Below are positions 13,832 through 16,399 of a stretch of DNA of 16,399 nt, piece by piece. Source of the DNA: Bacteroides sp. UBA1317. Lineage in GTDB: Bacteria; Bacteroidota; Bacteroidia; Bacteroidales; Bacteroidaceae. The notes under the pieces were generated by a model. That model had not been told where the DNA came from and did no database searches. It worked only from the letters and a program-made list of their open reading frames with translations. Numbering within the stretch: position 1 is the stretch's first letter; each line of letters begins with the position of its first letter. The translations under genes and the position numbers were made by a program. The stretch covers positions 1-16,399 of the forward strand of contig DBTL01000058.1 of the NCBI GenBank assembly GCA_002307035.1, read 5' to 3'.

Positions 13832-15661
13832 TTAGCGTTTAGCCAAATCATCATACAGTTTTTGCAAGAAAGCTTTTCCTTTAATTAAGTTTTTCCCGGG
13901 AGTTTTCCCCGTATCAGTTATTGTTTTTCCAGATTCACAGTTGAAGACCACTTCGTTTCCTGGCGTAAGCATTCCAAATGCATTTGGAAAAGCAAAATAA
14001 GCAAAATGAGGAGAAGCTGAGTTAAGTATGTTTTTACTGAAGCGAAACTCCTTGTGAGGCAAGTCTACTTGATTTAGCAACGTTGCTGCAATATCCATTT
14101 GAGATGCGTAAGTCGCTATGCGCATTGGCGATTTGACGGCACCTCCGATAATAATCAATGGTATTTTATATCTGTTTACCGAGAAATCGCTAAGATCATC
14201 GGGGTATCTTTTAGCATGGTCGGGTACAAGAACCACAATACTATTGCCCCACCACTTCGTTTGTTTGAATTGGTTAATGAATTTACCTAGGCAACTATCA
14301 GCATAAGCCACCGAGTTGAGGTATGGGTGAGATAATCGGTGAAATGGAACATCGTATGGTTCGTGACTACTCGATGTCTGCAGAATTTTCATGAAAGGTT
14401 CTTGCTGTTTTCCTCTTAAATCGGAAATCATCCGATTAAAGACAACATGATCATGTGCTCCCCATTTGCTAAGCCGATCTTTCAATGGAAAATCTTTATC
14501 GGAAATAATATGACTAATACCCATTGACATGAGGTATGAACGCATATTAGTGAAGTCAGCATCTCCACCATAATAATATTGTAGATTATATCCTGCCTCC
14601 TTTAATGATTTAGGGATAGAAGGTAGAGATTGAGTTTTTCGTGGATATTTCATGATGCTGGTAGTTGGCTGTGCCGGGTATCCACTTAAGATGGAAACGA
14701 GTCCGCGATCCGTCCTGAAACTGTTTGCGTAAAAGTGCGTGAATAAAATGCCTTCAGAACCAAACTTGTCCATATTCACTGCAACATTGGGTAAGCCGCC
14801 CAATGACTCCATGGCTTTAGACATAAAGCTTTCGAGTACTATGAAAATAATATTGGGACGTTTCTTATTTAAAAGTTTAGGAATGCTATCTGTTGTTGGT
14901 TTATCGATCAATTGGCCGAATTCTACATCAGCTTTCTTCTCGTTCATAAAGCGATATTGTTCTTCGAAGTCTGTTTCACGGCTGATAGATTCCATCAGAC
15001 TGAATAATGGATTGATAGCAGCATGGTTCAGTATCATTCTGTTGCTGAAGTATACTTTGCTTATGTTCATTGTTGAAACGGTAAAACCTCCACGGATGGG
15101 AATGAAGAGTAATCCAGTCATTAGAAGCATTGCTCCAGAAAAGACTAATCGATATTTCGGCATTTTAATTTCTTTCTTCTGTCGTATCAAAGTATGATAC
15201 AATATGAAGTATAATGTCACGCAAAGAATAAGTAGTGAAACAATGAGTAATATGATAAATCCAGTGCTAGCACTTGCTAGAGCATCTTTGGGAGATGAAA
15301 AGAAATAGAATAGAGGGGTGGAATCAAGTCTGAATCCCCAGTAACTATATAAAATCAGATCACATATAAAGACGACCGATATGAGAAAAGAAATGATACC
15401 ATAATATATCTTACGGATGATTGAAATAGGATGAGGAGCGACCCACAATGAAATGATTTGGATGATTGCCGGAATGATTGTGAGATAACCTGCCATAGAT
15501 AAATCGAGAGGAAGTCCGTGAAATGCCACATCTAAATAGTCAGTAAGGGTTGAGTCTTTGAATAGATTATGATAATAAAGCATAAACAAAGGCTTCTGCA
15601 AAATAAAAACTAACACAAAAAACAGATAAGTTTTAGTGAATGTCCAAAGTTGTTTTTTCAT
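13832..15661 (-). CDS. LTA-synthase-like membrane phosphotransferase (sulfatase fold)
   Basis: A 609-residue protein with five N-terminal transmembrane segments (roughly 8-28, 52-72, 84-106, 133-156, 171-188) and a periplasmic sulfatase-fold domain (about 268-560). LtaS-type catalytic residues are intact: E277 in VLESF, the nucleophile T317 in SFRTDRG, H433 in SSHEPY and D481/H482 in VPDHAKRYP. Enzymes of this family move phosphoglycerol, or in related branches phosphoethanolamine, onto lipids or glycans outside the inner membrane. A Gram-negative cell has no lipoteichoic acid, so the acceptor is likely another envelope lipid or glycan; which one is unknown. It is convergent with pdxA and divergent from the sigma-54 regulator, with its own -7 box 36 bases before the ATG. 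Confidence 0.92.
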   Translation of the reverse strand: MKKQLWTFTKTYLFFVLVFILQKPLFMLYYHNLFKDSTLTDYLDVAFHGLPLDLSMAGYLTIIPAIIQIISLWVAPHPISIIRKIYYGIISFLISVVFICDLILYSYWGFRLDSTPLFYFFSSPKDALASASTGFIILLIVSLLILCVTLYFILYHTLIRQKKEIKMPKYRLVFSGAMLLMTGLLFIPIRGGFTVSTMNISKVYFSNRMILNHAAINPLFSLMESISRETDFEEQYRFMNEKKADVEFGQLIDKPTTDSIPKLLNKKRPNIIFIVLESFMSKAMESLGGLPNVAVNMDKFGSEGILFTHFYANSFRTDRGLVSILSGYPAQPTTSIMKYPRKTQSLPSIPKSLKEAGYNLQYYYGGDADFTNMRSYLMSMGISHIISDKDFPLKDRLSKWGAHDHVVFNRMISDLRGKQQEPFMKILQTSSSHEPYDVPFHRLSHPYLNSVAYADSCLGKFINQFKQTKWWGNSIVVLVPDHAKRYPDDLSDFSVNRYKIPLIIIGGAVKSPMRIATYASQMDIAATLLNQVDLPHKEFRFSKNILNSASPHFAYFAFPNAFGMLTPGNEVVFNCESGKTITDTGKTPGKNLIKGKAFLQKLYDDLAKR

Positions 15662-15696
15662 ATCTTCAGTAAATTGCGCTTCTAGCTAATTTTCTG

Positions 15697-15704
15697 CAAA
15701 GGTA
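15697..15704 (-). promoter_or_regulatory. Putative promoter of the LtaS-like gene, -7 box
   Basis: The minus strand reads TACCTTTG, an exact match to TAnnTTTG, 35 bases before the start codon at 15661. No clear -33 match is seen. Confidence 0.55.
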
Positions 15705-15735
15705 GTATTCTTTGTCTAATATATCAGCTTTTCTA

Positions 15736-15765
15736 TTGTGCTATTGAAAGCTTTTTGTAATTTTG
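15736..15765 (+). promoter_or_regulatory. Putative promoter of the sigma-54 regulator gene
   Basis: TTG at 15736-15738, a 19-base spacer and TAATTTTG at 15758-15765 match the -33/-7 pair of Bacteroides promoters. The start codon follows 18 bases later. It diverges from the LtaS-like gene promoter. Confidence 0.6.
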
Positions 15766-15783
15766 TCATAGATTTAGTATGTT

Positions 15784-16399
15784 ATGACAAAAGCGGAGAT
15801 TCAACAAGTAAAGCTAAGGTTTGGTATTATAGGTAATACTGAGTCTTTAATGCGTGCGATAGACGTTGCTATTCAGGTGGCACCGACCGATTTGTCAGTA
15901 CTCATTACGGGCGAAAGCGGTGTGGGAAAAGAAAGTTTTCCGCAAATCATCCATCAGTTTAGTCGAAGGAAGCATGGACAATATATCGCTGTTAACTGCG
16001 GTGCGATACCTGAAGGTACGATCGACTCCGAATTATTCGGGCATGAAAAAGGCGCATTTACCGGTGCCATTGGCGAACGGAAAGGATATTTTGGAGAAGC
16101 TGACGGAGGTACAATCTTCTTGGATGAAGTTGGAGAGCTACCTTTACCTACTCAGGCTCGTCTGCTCCGCGTACTTGAGAGCGGGGAGTTTTTAAAAGTA
16201 GGCTCGTCTAAAGTTCAGAAGACGGATGTGCGAATTGTGGCCGCTACAAATGTAAATCTAACGAAAGCTATTTCAGAAGGACGCTTTCGTGAAGATCTTT
16301 ATTATCGTCTCAATACGGTTCCTATCCAAATACCTTCTTTACGTGAAAGAGGAGAAGATGTTATCTTACTGTTTCGTAAGTTTGCTTCAGATTTTGCCG
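15784..16399 (+). CDS. Sigma-54 enhancer-binding protein, AAA+ type without receiver domain (N-terminal part)
   Basis: Enhancer-binding proteins use ATP to open promoter complexes of RNA polymerase with sigma-54. From ATG 15784 there are 205 open codons to the window end. The AAA+ domain begins almost at once: GESGVGKE Walker A (43-50), GAFTGA sigma-54 contact loop (90-95), IFLDEV Walker B (111-116), IVAATN sensor I (151-156) and FREDLYYRLN (168-177). Only about 13-15 residues precede it, so there is no receiver, GAF or PAS domain. Activity must be set by a partner, by abundance, or by the unseen C-terminus, which should carry the DNA-binding helix-turn-helix. From memory, a similar regulator sits beside lptE and secG in Bacteroides, which would continue the envelope theme; this is not visible here. 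Confidence 0.94.
   Translation, partial: MTKAEIQQVKLRFGIIGNTESLMRAIDVAIQVAPTDLSVLITGESGVGKESFPQIIHQFSRRKHGQYIAVNCGAIPEGTIDSELFGHEKGAFTGAIGERKGYFGEADGGTIFLDEVGELPLPTQARLLRVLESGEFLKVGSSKVQKTDVRIVAATNVNLTKAISEGRFREDLYYRLNTVPIQIPSLRERGEDVILLFRKFASDFA

Noticed and set aside
14739..15197. 152-residue plus-strand open frame inside the LtaS-like gene
   Set aside because: It is antisense to a conserved region with intact catalytic motifs; its composition is that of a reverse-frame shadow.
15866..16195. 109-residue plus-strand frame inside the sigma-54 regulator
   Set aside because: The in-frame AAA+ reading from 15784 carries Walker A, GAFTGA and Walker B, so this is an out-of-frame shadow.
1..16399. 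Mobile element, CRISPR array, toxin-antitoxin, phage-defence genes or tRNA
   Set aside because: I looked for transposase motifs, regular direct repeats, small paired genes and tRNA-like arms and saw none; the window is packed with conserved housekeeping and envelope genes.

Overview
The window looks like chromosomal core DNA of a Bacteroides-type bacterium (Bacteroidota). The signs are a low-GC sequence, little Shine-Dalgarno signal before the genes, promoter boxes close to the Bacteroides -7 consensus TAnnTTTG, a SecA with long N-terminal insertions, and families typical of the group (DUF4105, DUF4837, a lipoprotein-type LptC, a GldE-like CNNM protein). The assignment rests on these family and promoter traits; no rRNA or other marker is present.

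Layout. Bases 1-3565 are on the minus strand: a DUF4105 membrane protein, a PafA-like alkaline-phosphatase-superfamily protein overlapping it by ATGA, and then the 5' part of secA, which runs off the left edge. A divergent promoter region (3566-3701) leads into a long plus-strand run: coaX (type III pantothenate kinase), a 310-bp gap, a secreted TPR protein, lptC, a CNNM/HlyC-type membrane protein, a PpiD/SurA-like periplasmic chaperone closed by a clear terminator, rlmN, a DUF4837 lipoprotein and pdxA, which ends at a large hairpin. A minus-strand LTA-synthase-like phosphotransferase (13832-15661) lies convergent to pdxA. A second divergent promoter region precedes a sigma-54 enhancer-binding protein that runs off the right edge.

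Function. Most of the window serves envelope biogenesis: SecA exports proteins, LptC carries lipopolysaccharide, the PpiD-like protein folds exported proteins, and the TPR, DUF4105, DUF4837 and LtaS-like proteins all have export or membrane signals. CoaX and PdxA supply cofactors (CoA, pyridoxal phosphate) and RlmN modifies 23S rRNA and tRNA. I see no phage, insertion sequence, CRISPR array, tRNA or defence island. The most unusual items are the PafA-like protein, which has lost almost all of its catalytic residues (a probable pseudoenzyme), the long nested palindrome after pdxA, and an inverted repeat carrying the secA -7 box. I found no evidence of a wholly new multi-gene system.
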